A DNA stretch of 64,000 nt. Origin: Streptomyces katrae. GTDB lineage: Bacteria > Actinomycetota > Actinomycetes > Streptomycetales > Streptomycetaceae. The stretch spans positions 1-64,000 of the forward strand of contig NZ_CP020043.1 in assembly GCF_002028425.1 (NCBI RefSeq), written 5' to 3'. Below the pieces are notes generated by a model. It was not told the origin of the DNA. It saw only the letters and a list, made by a program, of their open reading frames with translations, and made no database searches. The position numbers and the translations under genes were made by a program. Shown piece by piece: positions 16,381-25,453 of the stretch (position 1 is its first letter; the number at the start of each line of letters is the position of its first letter).

Positions 16381-16779
16381 ATGGTCGACGCACATGCCGA
16401 CGACGCCGTGAGCGGCAAGGTCCTGTCGCACGCGATCTGGGCGGATGACGGAGGCGAGCTCGCCGAGTTCTACGCCGCCGCCCTGGGCACGCAGGTCTCC
16501 GAGCCGTACCGGGACGAGGACGGCAACCCGGCGGCCTTCCCCGTGTGGGTCGGCGGCATGATGTACGTCTTCTGGTCCGCCACGACGTTCAAGGCCCCCA
16601 CCTGGCCCCAGGACGAACTCGCCTTCCACATGGACATCAGCTTCGACGACATCGAGGCAGCGGAGAAGCGGCTCCTCGGGCTGGGCGCCACCAAGCCCGC
16701 CCACCAGCCGGGCGGGGACCACTGGACCGTCCTGCTCGACCCCTCCGGCCAGCCCTTCTGCATCAGCAGCACCCGCTGA
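16381..16779 (+). CDS. VOC-superfamily (glyoxalase-like) protein
   Basis: A 132-aa protein with two beta-alpha-beta-beta-beta halves: SHAIWADDGGELAEFYAAAL at the start, and FHMDISFDDIEAAEKRLLGL then HWTVLLDPSGQPFCISS at the end. LDPSGQPFC is the usual VOC C-terminal strand. Such proteins include glyoxalases, dioxygenases and resistance binding proteins; the metal ligands are not fully conserved, so the activity is undefined. A good ribosome site (aggagaagac) precedes ATG 16381, and a perfect palindrome at 16293-16319 probably controls transcription. Confidence 0.85.
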   Translation: MVDAHADDAVSGKVLSHAIWADDGGELAEFYAAALGTQVSEPYRDEDGNPAAFPVWVGGMMYVFWSATTFKAPTWPQDELAFHMDISFDDIEAAEKRLLGLGATKPAHQPGGDHWTVLLDPSGQPFCISSTR

Positions 16780-16934
16780 CACACCCGCTCACAGCAGCTG
16801 CTCTCACCAATACGGCGGCCCCCGGAGTGCACGCCCGCCCCGACCGGCGGAGAAAGGAACGGAGGGGCGCCCGGCGCATGCCGGCCCCTGCGCTCGCACC
16901 CTGGTGAAGGCCGCACCCCGATCATGGAGGATCC

Positions 16935-17342
16935 ATGCCCTTCGCTCCTTGCCTGAGTGTCAAGGACACCGCGGCCAGCATCGCGTTCTACAAACAGCTC
17001 GGCTTCGACGTCGATTCCAGCACCGCCAAGCCCGGCGACGACATCCACATGCTGCTCTACCAGGGCGGCTTCTGCGCCATGCTCTACAGCAACGCCGACC
17101 TGAAGAACTGGCTGCCCGGCCTGGCCGACACCCCCATCGGCTTCGCCGGCATGTTCTACCTCGGCGTGGACGACTTCGACGGCGTCCACGACCGTATCTC
17201 CCGGCACGCGCAGATCATCAAGGACACCGACACCGACCACACGGGCCAGCGCATCTTCTACTTCCGCGACCCGGACGGCTACGTCATCGGCATCAACGAC
17301 CAGGCCGCCCTCCAGGCCAGCGAACTCGGCAAGTACGCCTGA
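16935..17342 (+). CDS. VOC-superfamily (glyoxalase/bleomycin-resistance-like) protein
   Basis: A 135-aa protein opening MPFAPCLSVKDTAASIAFYK, the standard VOC start, and ending FYFRDPDGYVIGINDQAA. The ATG follows ggaggatcc, a strong ribosome site. It lies 155 bp downstream of the other VOC gene and could share its transcript. The two are only distantly similar and are not a recent duplication. Function is unknown; candidates are lactoylglutathione-type isomerases or ligand-sequestering resistance proteins. Confidence 0.85.
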   Translation: MPFAPCLSVKDTAASIAFYKQLGFDVDSSTAKPGDDIHMLLYQGGFCAMLYSNADLKNWLPGLADTPIGFAGMFYLGVDDFDGVHDRISRHAQIIKDTDTDHTGQRIFYFRDPDGYVIGINDQAALQASELGKYA

Positions 17343-17537
17343 CCAGGGCTTCGGCTTCGGCTTCGGACAACCCACGGAACCAGAGCCGTGAACAGCGACA
17401 AACTCGTGGTGCGCGGCCTCGCCGGCAACCGTCCCCGCTCATAGCTCGGGCACCCGAGCCGACGTGTCCTTACGAAGCGATCTCTGTTCGCTCATCCCCA
17501 TGAGTGGCCGTGTCGTCGCGGGGCACTGGGCGGCCAA

Positions 17538-18233
17538 TCACCGAGCTCGGCGGCCGGCGGTCCGCAGGTTCAGCCGGCCGGCGGCGATGACCAGTCCTGC
17601 GAAGAGCACCGCTGCCGCGCCGAGCAGGGCGATCCCCTCGTCGAGGCCCGCACGGTCCACGTGCGGCGCTCGGGGAGGCACCCAGCCGGCCGGATCCACC
17701 AGGAGATCTTGGGTCCGGCCGACGTCGAAGGGGCCGAAGCAGCCCGCATACCCTTCGAGGACGGCGTGCGGCAGAGGCAGGCCGTCCTCGCGGCGCAGGT
17801 CGCACTTCCAACTGACCCGCCCGGTCCTGTCCTTGGAACTGTGGACGGCTGTCACCACCACTGGGGTGCGCACTCCCCGCAGGACCAGCACCTCGGCCCG
17901 GACCACCGGCACGGACCCGAACAGCAGGGCGATCTCCAGCGTGAGGGCCGGACCGATCAGCCACCAGGTGGGCCGTAGCCCGGCCACCACCCCAAGGCCG
18001 ACGACGACCACCACGAATCCCGTGATCGCGCCGAGCGGGCCGTAGTCCGGATTGCTCGCGAGGGCTGCCAGGCCGATCAGGACGCACGGGGTGGCGATCG
18101 CGGTCGTCACGCTGACCCGCGTCACCACCCGGGACGACATCGCAGCGGTTCGCCTGTTACCGCGCGCCTTCCCGGCCGTTGCCCGACGGCCCGAATTCGC
18201 GGGAACCCGTCCACCACCGCGTGCGTTGCCCAT
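17538..18233 (-). CDS. Membrane protein of unknown function
   Basis: A 231-aa protein if started at ATG 18233 (short G-rich leader) or 200 aa from ATG 18140 (MSSRVVTRVSV). Hydrophobic segments are VTTAIATPCVLIGLAALA, ITGFVVVVVGLGVVAGL, WWLIGPALTLEIALLFGSV and near the C-terminus GIALLGAAAVLFAGLVIAAG. A roughly 90-residue soluble loop (AEVLVLRGVRTPVVVTAVHS ... GCFGPFDVGRTQDLLVDPAG) with two conserved-looking Cys sits before the last helix. I do not recognise a family beyond actinobacterial hypothetical membrane proteins. Confidence 0.6.
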   Translation of the reverse strand: MGNARGGGRVPANSGRRATAGKARGNRRTAAMSSRVVTRVSVTTAIATPCVLIGLAALASNPDYGPLGAITGFVVVVVGLGVVAGLRPTWWLIGPALTLEIALLFGSVPVVRAEVLVLRGVRTPVVVTAVHSSKDRTGRVSWKCDLRREDGLPLPHAVLEGYAGCFGPFDVGRTQDLLVDPAGWVPPRAPHVDRAGLDEGIALLGAAAVLFAGLVIAAGRLNLRTAGRRAR

Positions 18234-18430
18234 TCCCCGCCCCCCCCACCGACGACCAGGACAGTCTGACGGACTCGCGAGGCATAAACGGCGGCCGGGT
18301 CGGCTGATCTCGAGGCCGGGGCCCGGAACGGGATCGACGCGGCTCAACCCGGCGACTGAACAGCTCAGCGGGTGACACGAAGTCGCTCCAGGTGAGTAAG
18401 GACTGCCACGTGAGGGACGTATCGACCGGC

Positions 18431-19390
18431 TGAACTTCGGGCCAGTGTCCAGGCAGTGCAGTGTCTGATGGCTCTTTGATGAGGTCGCGGAGCCAGATCA
18501 CGATGGCTGCTGTGGCCAGGAGGTCGTTGAAGATGTAGTCGCGTTTGTCGTATCGAGTCGCGACGGCCCGGTGTTGTTTCAGCTTTCCGATGCAGCGTTC
18601 GATGGTGTTGCGCCGGCGGTACTGCTCGTGGTCGAAGGCGGGCGGGTGGCCGCCGGCCTGGCCGAGCCGACGGCGGTTTCGCACACTCGTCGTCCAGCTG
18701 GGCGTTCGTTGCTTCGATTCCGCGTTTGCGCAGGTAGACGCGGCTGGCGTACGCCTTGTCGCCGCGGGCCCGGTCCGGGCGGGTGCGGGGACGCCCGGCC
18801 CCTGTCCGGGCCACGTTCAGGGCCTGCATGAGGGGGAGGAACATCGGGCTGTCCCCGCGCCGGGCGAGCGAGGTCAGCCAGACCAGGGGCCGGCAGCGGT
18901 CATCCGCCAGCAGGTGGACCTTGCTGGTCAGCCCGCCCCGGGAGCGTCCGAGGGCCTCACGGCCCTCTGCGTCCACACGGGTCCCGCCCCTTTTAGGGGT
19001 GGCCCTTCGGGGCAGCGTGCCGGGCCCCGGCTGCCTGCTGGTGGGCCCGGCAGGTGGTGGAGTCGGCGTTGCCCGCCCACGAACGTCCGCGTCTGGGGCG
19101 GTGGAGTCGGCGCCTGCCTGCCACGCTCGCAGGATCTTCGACCAGGTCCCGTCGGCCGACCAGCGGCGATGGCGTTCGTAGACGGTCTGCCAGCAGCCGT
19201 AGCGCTCGGGCAGGTCAGGCCAGGGAATCCCGGTCCGTGTCCGGTAGAGCACACCGGTGACCACGGTCCGATGGCCGGCCCACCGCCCGCCTGGAGTGCC
19301 GGTCTCCGGCAGCAGCACGGCTATGCGCTCCCACTGAGCACTCGTCAGTTCAGGCGAAGCACGATGACCGACTCCTGCCCGGAACAGCAC
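18431..19390 (-). pseudogene. IS5-family transposase, frameshifted
   Basis: N-terminal half: TSAQWERIAVLLPETGTPGG, PWPDLPERYGCWQTVYERHR. Middle: GRSRGGLTSKVHLLADD and RARGDKAYASRVYLRKRGIE with the second catalytic Asp. Near 18690 the frame shifts; the end reads FDHEQYRRRNTIERCIGKLK and HRAVATRYDKRDYIFNDLLA in the next frame. The 5' end abuts an intact IS5 copy at 19393, whose insertion removed or separated the upstream end. No clear terminal repeats remain. Confidence 0.8.
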
Positions 19391-19412
19391 TAGGGCCTGT
19401 GTGATGTTGTGA

Positions 19413-19922
19413 TCAGTCGGCGGTCTTCAGGAGGTCGTCGATCCAGATCATTGTGGCGCGGAGGTGGAGGCCGGCGAGGTAGCTCTGGGGCGCCTTGTCG
19501 TAGCGGGTGGCGATGCCTCGCCAGGCCTTCAGCTTGTTGATCAGGCGTTCGACGGTGTTCCGCTCTTTGTAGAGGCCGGCGTCGTGGCTGACGGGCCGGC
19601 CGCCCCTTGCGCCCTTCTTCTTCCGGTTGGCGGCCTGGTCCTTCTTCTCCGGGATGACTGCCTTGATGTTGCGTTTGCGCAGGTAGGTGCGGTTGCCGCG
19701 GGATGAGTAGGCCTTGTCCGCGGCGACCGCGCCGGGTCTGGTGCGGGGGCGGCCGACGGGCAGCCGGACCCGCACCTTGCCCAGCACAGGGATGAACTGA
19801 GGGCTGTCGGCGGCCTGTCCGACGGTCAGGACGAACGCGAGCGGACGGCATTGCCGGTCCGCGGCGAGATGAATCTTGGTCGTCAGTCCACCGCGGGACC
19901 TGCCGAGCAGGGCTTCCTTCAT
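19413..19922 (-). CDS. IS5-family transposase, OrfB (DDE C-terminal half)
   Basis: A 169-aa frame opening MKEALLGRSRGGLTTKIHLA. AVAADKAYSSRGNRTYLRKR contains the second DDE Asp and ERNTVERLINKLKAWRGIAT the catalytic Glu. Its ATG overlaps the stop of OrfA by 4 bp (ATGA). A fused OrfA-OrfB is the active form in this IS group, probably made by -1 frameshifting on the A6G4 run at about 19987-19996. Confidence 0.85.
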   Translation of the reverse strand: MKEALLGRSRGGLTTKIHLAADRQCRPLAFVLTVGQAADSPQFIPVLGKVRVRLPVGRPRTRPGAVAADKAYSSRGNRTYLRKRNIKAVIPEKKDQAANRKKKGARGGRPVSHDAGLYKERNTVERLINKLKAWRGIATRYDKAPQSYLAGLHLRATMIWIDDLLKTAD

Positions 19923-20398
19923 GCGGAGCTTGCGTCTGAGCCGGACGCGCCGGCGCTCGGCCTGTCCGTTCTGTTCCTCCGGTCCGCCCCTTTTTTCCGG
20001 GCCTCCTCCTGCTCGCGCGCAGCCTCTTCCAGGGCCTCCATGAGGTCCTCGCCGATACGCATCCCGGCGGCGTCGTGGTGGGCGCGGACCGTGGTGGAGT
20101 CCACGCTGACCAGCGACAAGTCCGTTCTCCCGGTGCGGGCCGCTGCGGCGATCAGGCCTTCCAGCAGGGCGGAGAAGACGCCGGCGTCCCGCCAGACGCG
20201 GAAGCGCCCGTAGACGGTGGCCCAGGGCCCGAACTCAGCGGGCATCTCCCGCCACTGGGCACTGGACCGGAACCGCCAGATCACCCCTTCGAACTGTTCC
20301 CGCAGTCGCTCGGGGTACGGTCCGTACCTGCCGATCGGCAGGTACGGCTCGATGAACTTCCACTGGGCATCGGTCAGTTGCCTACGCGTCACGGCCAC
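19919..20398 (-). CDS. IS5-family transposase, OrfA (N-terminal half)
   Basis: A 159-aa frame: MAVTRRQLTDAQWKFIEPYL, then REQFEGVIWRFRSSAQWREM, and SLVSVDSTTVRAHHDAAG with the first DDE Asp. Near its end the codons for RKKGADRR include aaaaaagggg. In the -1 frame this run leads through KRGGPEEQNGQAERRR without a stop into OrfB, supporting a programmed -1 fusion. Length and layout fit the IS427-like subgroup. Confidence 0.85.
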   Translation of the reverse strand: MAVTRRQLTDAQWKFIEPYLPIGRYGPYPERLREQFEGVIWRFRSSAQWREMPAEFGPWATVYGRFRVWRDAGVFSALLEGLIAAAARTGRTDLSLVSVDSTTVRAHHDAAGMRIGEDLMEALEEAAREQEEARKKGADRRNRTDRPSAGASGSDASSA

Positions 20399-20469
20399 AG
20401 TCCTACCGGGTTCCGCTCCACGAAGAGGGCAGAACCCAGCAACTGATCACGACATCACACAGGCCCTAG

Positions 20470-20638
20470 TCGCGACCATGCTGGTGGTCTGCTCACCTGC
20501 CGGGCCACGCAGGCGTCCATTCAGGTTCCGCTGGGAGACGTCGTCACCTCCGCCTCCGCGCGACGTAGCCCCCAGGTCTTCGGCCGCGTTCTGCACCATG
20601 GCGTACTTCTGGTCGCCGACCTTCACGTAGTACGTCAT
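20470..20638 (-). pseudogene. 5' part of an unknown gene cut by IS5 insertion
   Basis: ATG 20638, after a strong ribosome site (ggaggaggac), begins MTYYVKVGDQKYAMVQNAAE and continues DLGATSRGGGGDDVSQRNLN to the IS5 end. With the intact IS removed the frame meets a stop after about 19 further codons inside the older IS5 relic, so the true 3' end is lost. I do not recognise the family. Confidence 0.5.
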
Positions 20639-20889
20639 CAGTCGTCCTCCTCCACGATGCCGCCGACGGCTGGCACGGCTTGGCGGCGTGGCAGGGGCTG
20701 GCCGGGCTCGGGGGTCCACGGCCGGCCCCTTGTGCATCCAGCGTGCCCGCGGGCGGAATCGCCCGCGCGGCCAGGTGAGCACGCCGGGCAGTCGTCCGAG
20801 CCTTCAACACCGATTGGTACGGTCGGCGGTCGGGCGCACCACCAGCGTCCCCCTGCCCACGCCCGTCTCGTCCACCAGGAGCGGGACAT
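20638..20889 (-). CDS. Possible small protein coupled to the truncated gene
   Basis: An 83-aa frame ending GGIVEEDD whose TGA overlaps the next ATG (TGATG), a translational-coupling arrangement. The C-terminal half has Streptomyces-like codon use and a short Cys motif (DDCPAC). The N-terminal Trp/Arg-rich part is less convincing and the real start may be the GTG/ATG nearer 20800. No family recognised. The coupling to the well-placed start at 20638 is the main evidence. Confidence 0.35.
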   Translation of the reverse strand: MSRSWWTRRAWAGGRWWCARPPTVPIGVEGSDDCPACSPGRAGDSARGHAGCTRGRPWTPEPGQPLPRRQAVPAVGGIVEEDD

Positions 20890-21327
20890 CGATCCGCTGC
20901 CCGCGAGTACCGGCAGGCTTGCACGAGCCAGCGATCGTGCGCCTGGCAGGTGGAGCGGGGACCCGGTCTCGCCACGCTGGATGGGGCCGGGACGACCGCC
21001 GCTCGATGGAGGTGAGGAGGTCCCCTGCTACAGCACGGCAGCCGCCCGATATCCAGCCGGATGCCTCAAGAGCGACATCCGTACCCGATTCCTCCGAGAG
21101 GGCCGCAGATGGCGGCCGTCCCCTGGACCTCCAAGCCGCGGACATGCCGCTGCCCCGCCCCAACGAGCGGGGAGGGCGGGCCGACGGCAGGCGTTCTCCT
21201 CGTCACTCCACGACAACCAAGATCACAACTCACACGAGGCGCAGACCAGGCACATCCCACCCAATCCTCGCTGGACACCAACCAGCGCCACCAAGTCACC
21301 CATTCACAGCTGGCATGATCGGCAGCT
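20890..21327. other. Non-coding or decayed interval
   Basis: I see no convincing gene. Open frames on both strands lack start signals and have mixed codon use. The interval contains the promoter region of the ComB-like gene. Confidence 0.5.
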
Positions 21328-22110
21328 ATGGAGCAATGGTTCGTTCAAGCAGGTCACGGCGTGCGGTTCGATTGGGGCCCTGCCGGTGCATCCGTCCTCG
21401 CCAAGGAGGTCGCATGCCTTGTCGTCGTTGACGTGTTGTCGTTCACCACCTCGGTCACAGTCGCGGTCGAGGCGGGAGTGAGGGTATTCCCCTATCGCTG
21501 GCGCGATGAGACCGCTGCAGTATTTGCGGACCGGATGAACGCCACTCTGGCGGTGGGGCGGAGCACGGCCACGGAGGCGTCACCATGGTCGCTGTCGCCT
21601 GCTGCGTTGCGGCGTTCTCCCTTCACCCCGCGCCTGGTGCTTCCCTCACCGAACGGCTCCACCATCGCCGCGGCTGCGGGAGACTGTGTCGTCGTCGCGG
21701 GATCGCTGCGGAACGCAACCGCCGTGGGACAGTGGGTTGCAGGACAAGGCTTCGGCACGGTGCAGCGGCCTGTTGCCGTGATCGCCTCGGGCGAGCGCCG
21801 GCCTGACGGCAGTATGAGGCCCGCGCTTGAGGATCTTCTCGGTGCCGGTGCAGTGATCGCCTCACTGCGTGACAGCGGCAAAGACCGGCTTTCACCGGAG
21901 GCCGCGGTGGCGGCGGCCGCCTTCGAGGGCATCGAGGATGTCGGTGGCGCTGTCACGGGCTGCGCATCTGGGCGGGAGCTTGTGGACTTGGGTTACGCCG
22001 ATGACGTCGCCATCGCGACGGAACTAAACGCTTGCAAGGTGATCCCCGTTCTCACTGACGGAGCATTTGCGTCTGCAAAGGAACTCTGTCCCGGTGGGGG
22101 TGTGAGGTAA
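21328..22110 (+). CDS. 2-phosphosulfolactate phosphatase-like (ComB family) protein
   Basis: A 260-aa protein with ComB-family blocks: VVVDVLSFTTSVTVAVEAGV (about residues 36-55), LVLPSPNGSTIAAAAG with the conserved SPNG loop, VAGSLRNATAVGQWV and VAVIASGERRPDGSMRPALE. ComB hydrolyses (R)-2-phospho-3-sulfolactate in coenzyme M or sulfolactate synthesis; bacterial homologues outside that context act on unknown phosphates. The gene is alone, with no comA or comC nearby. The start lacks an obvious Shine-Dalgarno and could be a little downstream. Confidence 0.85.
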   Translation: MEQWFVQAGHGVRFDWGPAGASVLAKEVACLVVVDVLSFTTSVTVAVEAGVRVFPYRWRDETAAVFADRMNATLAVGRSTATEASPWSLSPAALRRSPFTPRLVLPSPNGSTIAAAAGDCVVVAGSLRNATAVGQWVAGQGFGTVQRPVAVIASGERRPDGSMRPALEDLLGAGAVIASLRDSGKDRLSPEAAVAAAAFEGIEDVGGAVTGCASGRELVDLGYADDVAIATELNACKVIPVLTDGAFASAKELCPGGGVR

Positions 22111-22594
22111 GGCGGCAGGTGACGGAGTCAGCCATCCATGTGGGGGTGTCAGGATCCGCTCGTGGAATGGGATGTGCTGGGCGGGCGAGGCGGTGATGGC
22201 AAGTAACGCCGACGGCTTGGAAGGAGCAGATCCAACGGAGCGTCAGTGGCTCCGCTGCGCCACACCACCACCGCCAGCAGCCCCACCTCCAGGCCTGGAG
22301 CGACACGTGGGGACCCGCCGCCGGAGGTAGCGTGGCGCCGCCCGACGCACTCGCCGACCGGGAGCGCAGTGCAGTGCAGGTGACGACAAGCCGTGAAGTC
22401 GTCCGCGCAGCCCTCTGCCGCGCGCTCGTAGGGTAGGCACCTGTGCAGGTGGTACCGGCGTCGACGCCGTCGCCCGGAACGTCGCCGAACGCGACGCCGG
22501 CGGCCACCGCAGGACGTGACACCCCTCATGTGCGGCTGGTGGCAGCGCTGTCACCACCAGACGCACGGGAGCGGTGTAGGACCGGGACCGCCGG
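22111..22594. other. Intergenic interval without recognisable gene
   Basis: Open frames exist on both strands but none has a credible start, ribosome site or protein-like composition. It separates the ComB-like gene from the converging SDR gene. Confidence 0.5.
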
Positions 22595-23359
22595 TCAGGC
22601 AGAGGCTCCGCCGTCGATGACCAGGTCGCTGCCGACCACAGAAGCGGCATCCGGCGAGGCCAGATACAGCACGGCTGCCGCGACCTCCTCGGTGGAGGAG
22701 ACCCGCCCCAGCGGCAACGCGCCCTTCATCCGGACGGCGCGGTCGGCGTCGGTCTCGCCCGGCCACAGCGACATGGTGGTGGCGACCGGACCGGGGCTGA
22801 CCGCGTTGATGCGGATCCCGTCGGCGATGTGGTCCAGTGCGGCGGCCCGGGTCAGGGCGGAGACGGCCGCCTTGGTGGCGATGTAGCCGGCCACGCCCGG
22901 GATGCGGCTGTGCGCGCCGAGGTTGGAGGAGATGTTGACGATCGCGCCGCCGGCGGGCTGGTCGCGCATCTGGGCGATTTGGGCCTGGAGGCCGAGGAGA
23001 ACACCGGTGACGTTGACGTCGAGCAGGGTGCGCCAGTCCTCCTCGGGGAGGTCGGCTACGGGGGCGCCGCCCCGGAAGACGCCCGCGTTGTTGACGGCGA
23101 CGTCAAGGCTGCCGAAGTGTTCGACGGTGCGGCGAACGAGGGCCTTGACGTCCTCGGCGCGGCTCACGTCCGCGGTGACGGCTGCTGCCGTACCACCCTC
23201 CTTCTCGATCAGGGCTACCGTCTGGTCGAGCGAGTCGGAGGTACGTCCGGCCGCGACCACCGAGGCCCCTTCGGCGGCGAAGGCGAGAGCGATGGCCCGG
23301 CCGATGCCGGAACCTGCGCCGGTGACGAGGGCGGTCTTACCGGTGAAGCGTGCTGTCAT
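22595..23359 (-). CDS. Short-chain dehydrogenase/reductase (classical SDR)
   Basis: A 254-aa protein from ATG 23359 (MTARFTGKTALVTGAGSGIG). The cofactor loop TGxxxGIG, the NNAG motif (VAVNNAGVFRGG), catalytic Ser in IVNISSNLGAHS, and YIATK (YxxxK) are all present, followed by SPGPVATTM. The strand-2 sequence AAGRT is consistent with NADP(H). It is the last gene of a TetR-MFS-SDR unit on the minus strand, 28 bp after the transporter stop, so it probably detoxifies the compound the exporter handles. Confidence 0.92.
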   Translation of the reverse strand: MTARFTGKTALVTGAGSGIGRAIALAFAAEGASVVAAGRTSDSLDQTVALIEKEGGTAAAVTADVSRAEDVKALVRRTVEHFGSLDVAVNNAGVFRGGAPVADLPEEDWRTLLDVNVTGVLLGLQAQIAQMRDQPAGGAIVNISSNLGAHSRIPGVAGYIATKAAVSALTRAAALDHIADGIRINAVSPGPVATTMSLWPGETDADRAVRMKGALPLGRVSSTEEVAAAVLYLASPDAASVVGSDLVIDGGASA

Positions 23360-23387
23360 GGTGATGACTCCCTTGGTCGGTAATCGG

Positions 23388-24776
23388 TTATCTGGAGCGG
23401 GTGTTGAGGAATGCGGCGGCGAAGAAGGCAATTGCCGTCGCGGCGAGTGACGTGGTGTCGGAGCCGGCGGTGAGCAGGGCGGCAAGGACGACGGTGGGGC
23501 CGAGTTCCATCGCGGTGTTCATGACGCCGCCCGCGAGTCCGGTCTGCTGCGGCTCCACCCCGTCTGTCGCGAGGACAGCAGCTCCCGCGAAGCCGGCGGC
23601 TGCGCCGGCCGGCAGCAGGAGCAGGCCGGGGAGAAGCCCGTACGCGTATGGGTCGTTTGGTGCCAGGCCGGTGATCGCGAGCAGCGCGAGGCCCGTCGCG
23701 GCGACCGCGAGCCCGGAGGTGGTGACGGCCGACGCCCCGTACCTGGTGATGAGGGTGCCTGCCACACGGCCCGAGATGAGCAGGGCCACCGCGAAGGGCA
23801 CGAAGGCAGCGGAGGTCTGCAGCGCCGACCAGCCGCGGTCCTGCTGAAGATGGAGTGAGAGCAGGACGAACGTCATGGCGGTTCCGGCGGCGGTGAGAGC
23901 GATGGCGGCGAGCGCGAGGGCCCGGCGACGGTCGCGGAGGAATTCGAGGGGAAGTAGCGGGTCGTGGGCGCGGCGCTCGGCGATGAGGAATCCGAGGAGG
24001 AGCGCGACCCCGGTGAGCACGGGGGTCAGGACGGCTGCTGATCCCCAGGGGTGAGCGTCGGTGAGGACGAGGCCGTAGCCTGCCAGGGTGATCGCGGTGG
24101 TGGCGAGCAGCGCACCCGGCAGATCCAGGGAGCGGCCCGTGCCTGCCGGGGTTTCGGGCAGCAGCCGCGGGGCGAGGGTGAGGGCGAGGGTGGCCACCGC
24201 CACCGGGACGCCCAAGGCCACCCGCCAGGACACGAGCGCCGAAATGACCCCGGAGAGCAGGTTCCCTGCGGTCGCGCCGAGTACCGAGAGGCCGCCCCAG
24301 GTGGCCATTGCCCGTCCGTATGCAGCGGGTTGGGGGAAGACCGCGCGCAGTACGGCCATGGCGGCGGGTGCGGTGAGCGCGGCGCCGGCACCTTGCGCGA
24401 AGCGGGCGGCGAGCAGGGTCTGTGGACTCGGGGCGAGCAGGGCGGCGACGGACGCTGTGGTGAACACGAGCAGCCCCGCGGTGAGGACGCGACGCCCGCC
24501 GAACCGGTCGGCGACGCGGCCGCCGAAGAGCAACAGTCCGGAGAAGGTCAGCCCGTAGGCGGCGCTGAGGAGAATCAAGTCGTCGCGATCGAGCGAGAAT
24601 TCGCGGCCGATCCGGGGCAGTGGCACGACGAGCGAGGTGAGGGTGAAGATCAGCGCCATCTGTACGGTGCCGAGCAGCGCGAAGGCAGGGCCGGGCGCAG
24701 GCCCGGGCGCATTTCCGGGCGCATTTCCGGGCGAGGTGGCTACGGTCGTGGTGTTCCAGCTCTGCATGCCGGACAT
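23388..24776 (-). CDS. DHA2-type MFS drug exporter
   Basis: A 462-aa integral membrane protein with about 14 helices. Signature loop GGRVADRFGGRRVLTAGLLV lies between helices 2 and 3 and the motif C-like stretch ATAGNLLSGVISALVSWRVA in helix 5. The N-terminus has a PGNAPGNAPGPAPGPA repeat. DHA2 family exporters expel drugs by proton antiport. It lies between a TetR gene and an SDR gene on the same strand. A TetR-type operator-like sequence (24788-24808) sits 12 bp upstream of its start, arguing for repression by the adjacent TetR protein. Confidence 0.9.
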   Translation of the reverse strand: MSGMQSWNTTTVATSPGNAPGNAPGPAPGPAFALLGTVQMALIFTLTSLVVPLPRIGREFSLDRDDLILLSAAYGLTFSGLLLFGGRVADRFGGRRVLTAGLLVFTTASVAALLAPSPQTLLAARFAQGAGAALTAPAAMAVLRAVFPQPAAYGRAMATWGGLSVLGATAGNLLSGVISALVSWRVALGVPVAVATLALTLAPRLLPETPAGTGRSLDLPGALLATTAITLAGYGLVLTDAHPWGSAAVLTPVLTGVALLLGFLIAERRAHDPLLPLEFLRDRRRALALAAIALTAAGTAMTFVLLSLHLQQDRGWSALQTSAAFVPFAVALLISGRVAGTLITRYGASAVTTSGLAVAATGLALLAITGLAPNDPYAYGLLPGLLLLPAGAAAGFAGAAVLATDGVEPQQTGLAGGVMNTAMELGPTVVLAALLTAGSDTTSLAATAIAFFAAAFLNTRSR

Positions 24777-24787
24777 TTCTCCCCCCT

Positions 24788-24808
24788 AATATTTGACTGA
24801 ACGTTCCA
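24788..24808. promoter_or_regulatory. Putative TetR operator upstream of the MFS gene
   Basis: The 21-bp aatatttgactgaacgttcca contains gaacgttc and matches, in opposite orientation, 25454-25474 upstream of the TetR gene at 18 of 21 positions. Confidence 0.65.
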
Positions 24809-24848
24809 GAATTTGACCATGAAGCCACCTCCCCGGGGGAGGTTTTGT

Positions 24849-25433
24849 TCAGTCCAGCAGCCTCAATGCCTGCTCGGCGGCATCCCGCACCCGGCGCGGG
24901 TCGTCCGACGCCTTGCCGACCACCCGCAGGCCTTGCATCAGCACCAACAGCATCCGTGCGAGCCCACGCGGATCGCGGTCCGCAGGCAGCTCACCCTGTG
25001 CCTGGGCCCGCATCAGCGCCGAGTGCAGCAGGGTTTCGATGTGGCCCCAGCTCGCCTCGACTCGGCGTGCCGCCGCCGTGTCGTGCGCGCCCAGCTCGGC
25101 GGCCGTGTTGGTGACGAAGCACCCTTTCAAACGCCGGTCGTCGGAGATCGCCTCGGCCGCGAAGCGCCGCACCACCGTACGCACGGCGGGCAGTGCGGGA
25201 CCCGGCTGGGACAGTTCACCCAGCAGGCCCGAGTCGCGGTTCTCGCTGTACCGGTCCAGCGCCTTCAGGTACAGCTCGCGCTTGTTGCCGAAGGTGGCGT
25301 AGATGCTGGCGCGCCCGATGCCGAGGTGTTCGACGAGGTCCGCCATCGACGTCGCCTCGTAGCCGCGCCGCCAGAACAGCTCCAGAGCTGACTGCAGTGC
25401 GGCGTCCGGGTCGAATTCCTTGGTTCTGGCCAC
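24849..25433 (-). CDS. TetR-family repressor of the MFS-SDR unit
   Basis: From GTG 25433 (VARTKEFDPDAALQSALELF) the protein is 194 aa. The helix-turn-helix is TSMADLVEHLGIGRASIYAT, then FGNKRELYLKAL. The C-terminal domain (RRFAAEAISDDRRLKGCFVT, TLLHSALMRAQAQGELP) resembles the TetR_C group near NemR/AcrR-like regulators that sense electrophiles or drugs through a Cys; GCFVTNTAAEL carries one. Matching operator-like boxes lie in front of this gene and of the MFS gene, suggesting autoregulation and control of the exporter. Confidence 0.9.
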   Translation of the reverse strand: MARTKEFDPDAALQSALELFWRRGYEATSMADLVEHLGIGRASIYATFGNKRELYLKALDRYSENRDSGLLGELSQPGPALPAVRTVVRRFAAEAISDDRRLKGCFVTNTAAELGAHDTAAARRVEASWGHIETLLHSALMRAQAQGELPADRDPRGLARMLLVLMQGLRVVGKASDDPRRVRDAAEQALRLLD

Positions 25434-25453
25434 GTTCGAACTGTAGGCGATAG

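Larger units (their letters stand above)
19393..20466. mobile_element. IS5-family insertion sequence (1074 bp)
   Basis: Terminal inverted repeats of 25 bp beginning gggcctgtgtgatgt (19393-19417; inverted 20442-20466, one mismatch) enclose two overlapping transposase frames. TA, or CTAG including the terminal bases, lies at both ends, fitting IS5-type TA/YTAR duplication. It inserted at the 5' edge of the decayed IS5 copy and separates it from the truncated gene at 20470-20638. Confidence 0.85.
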
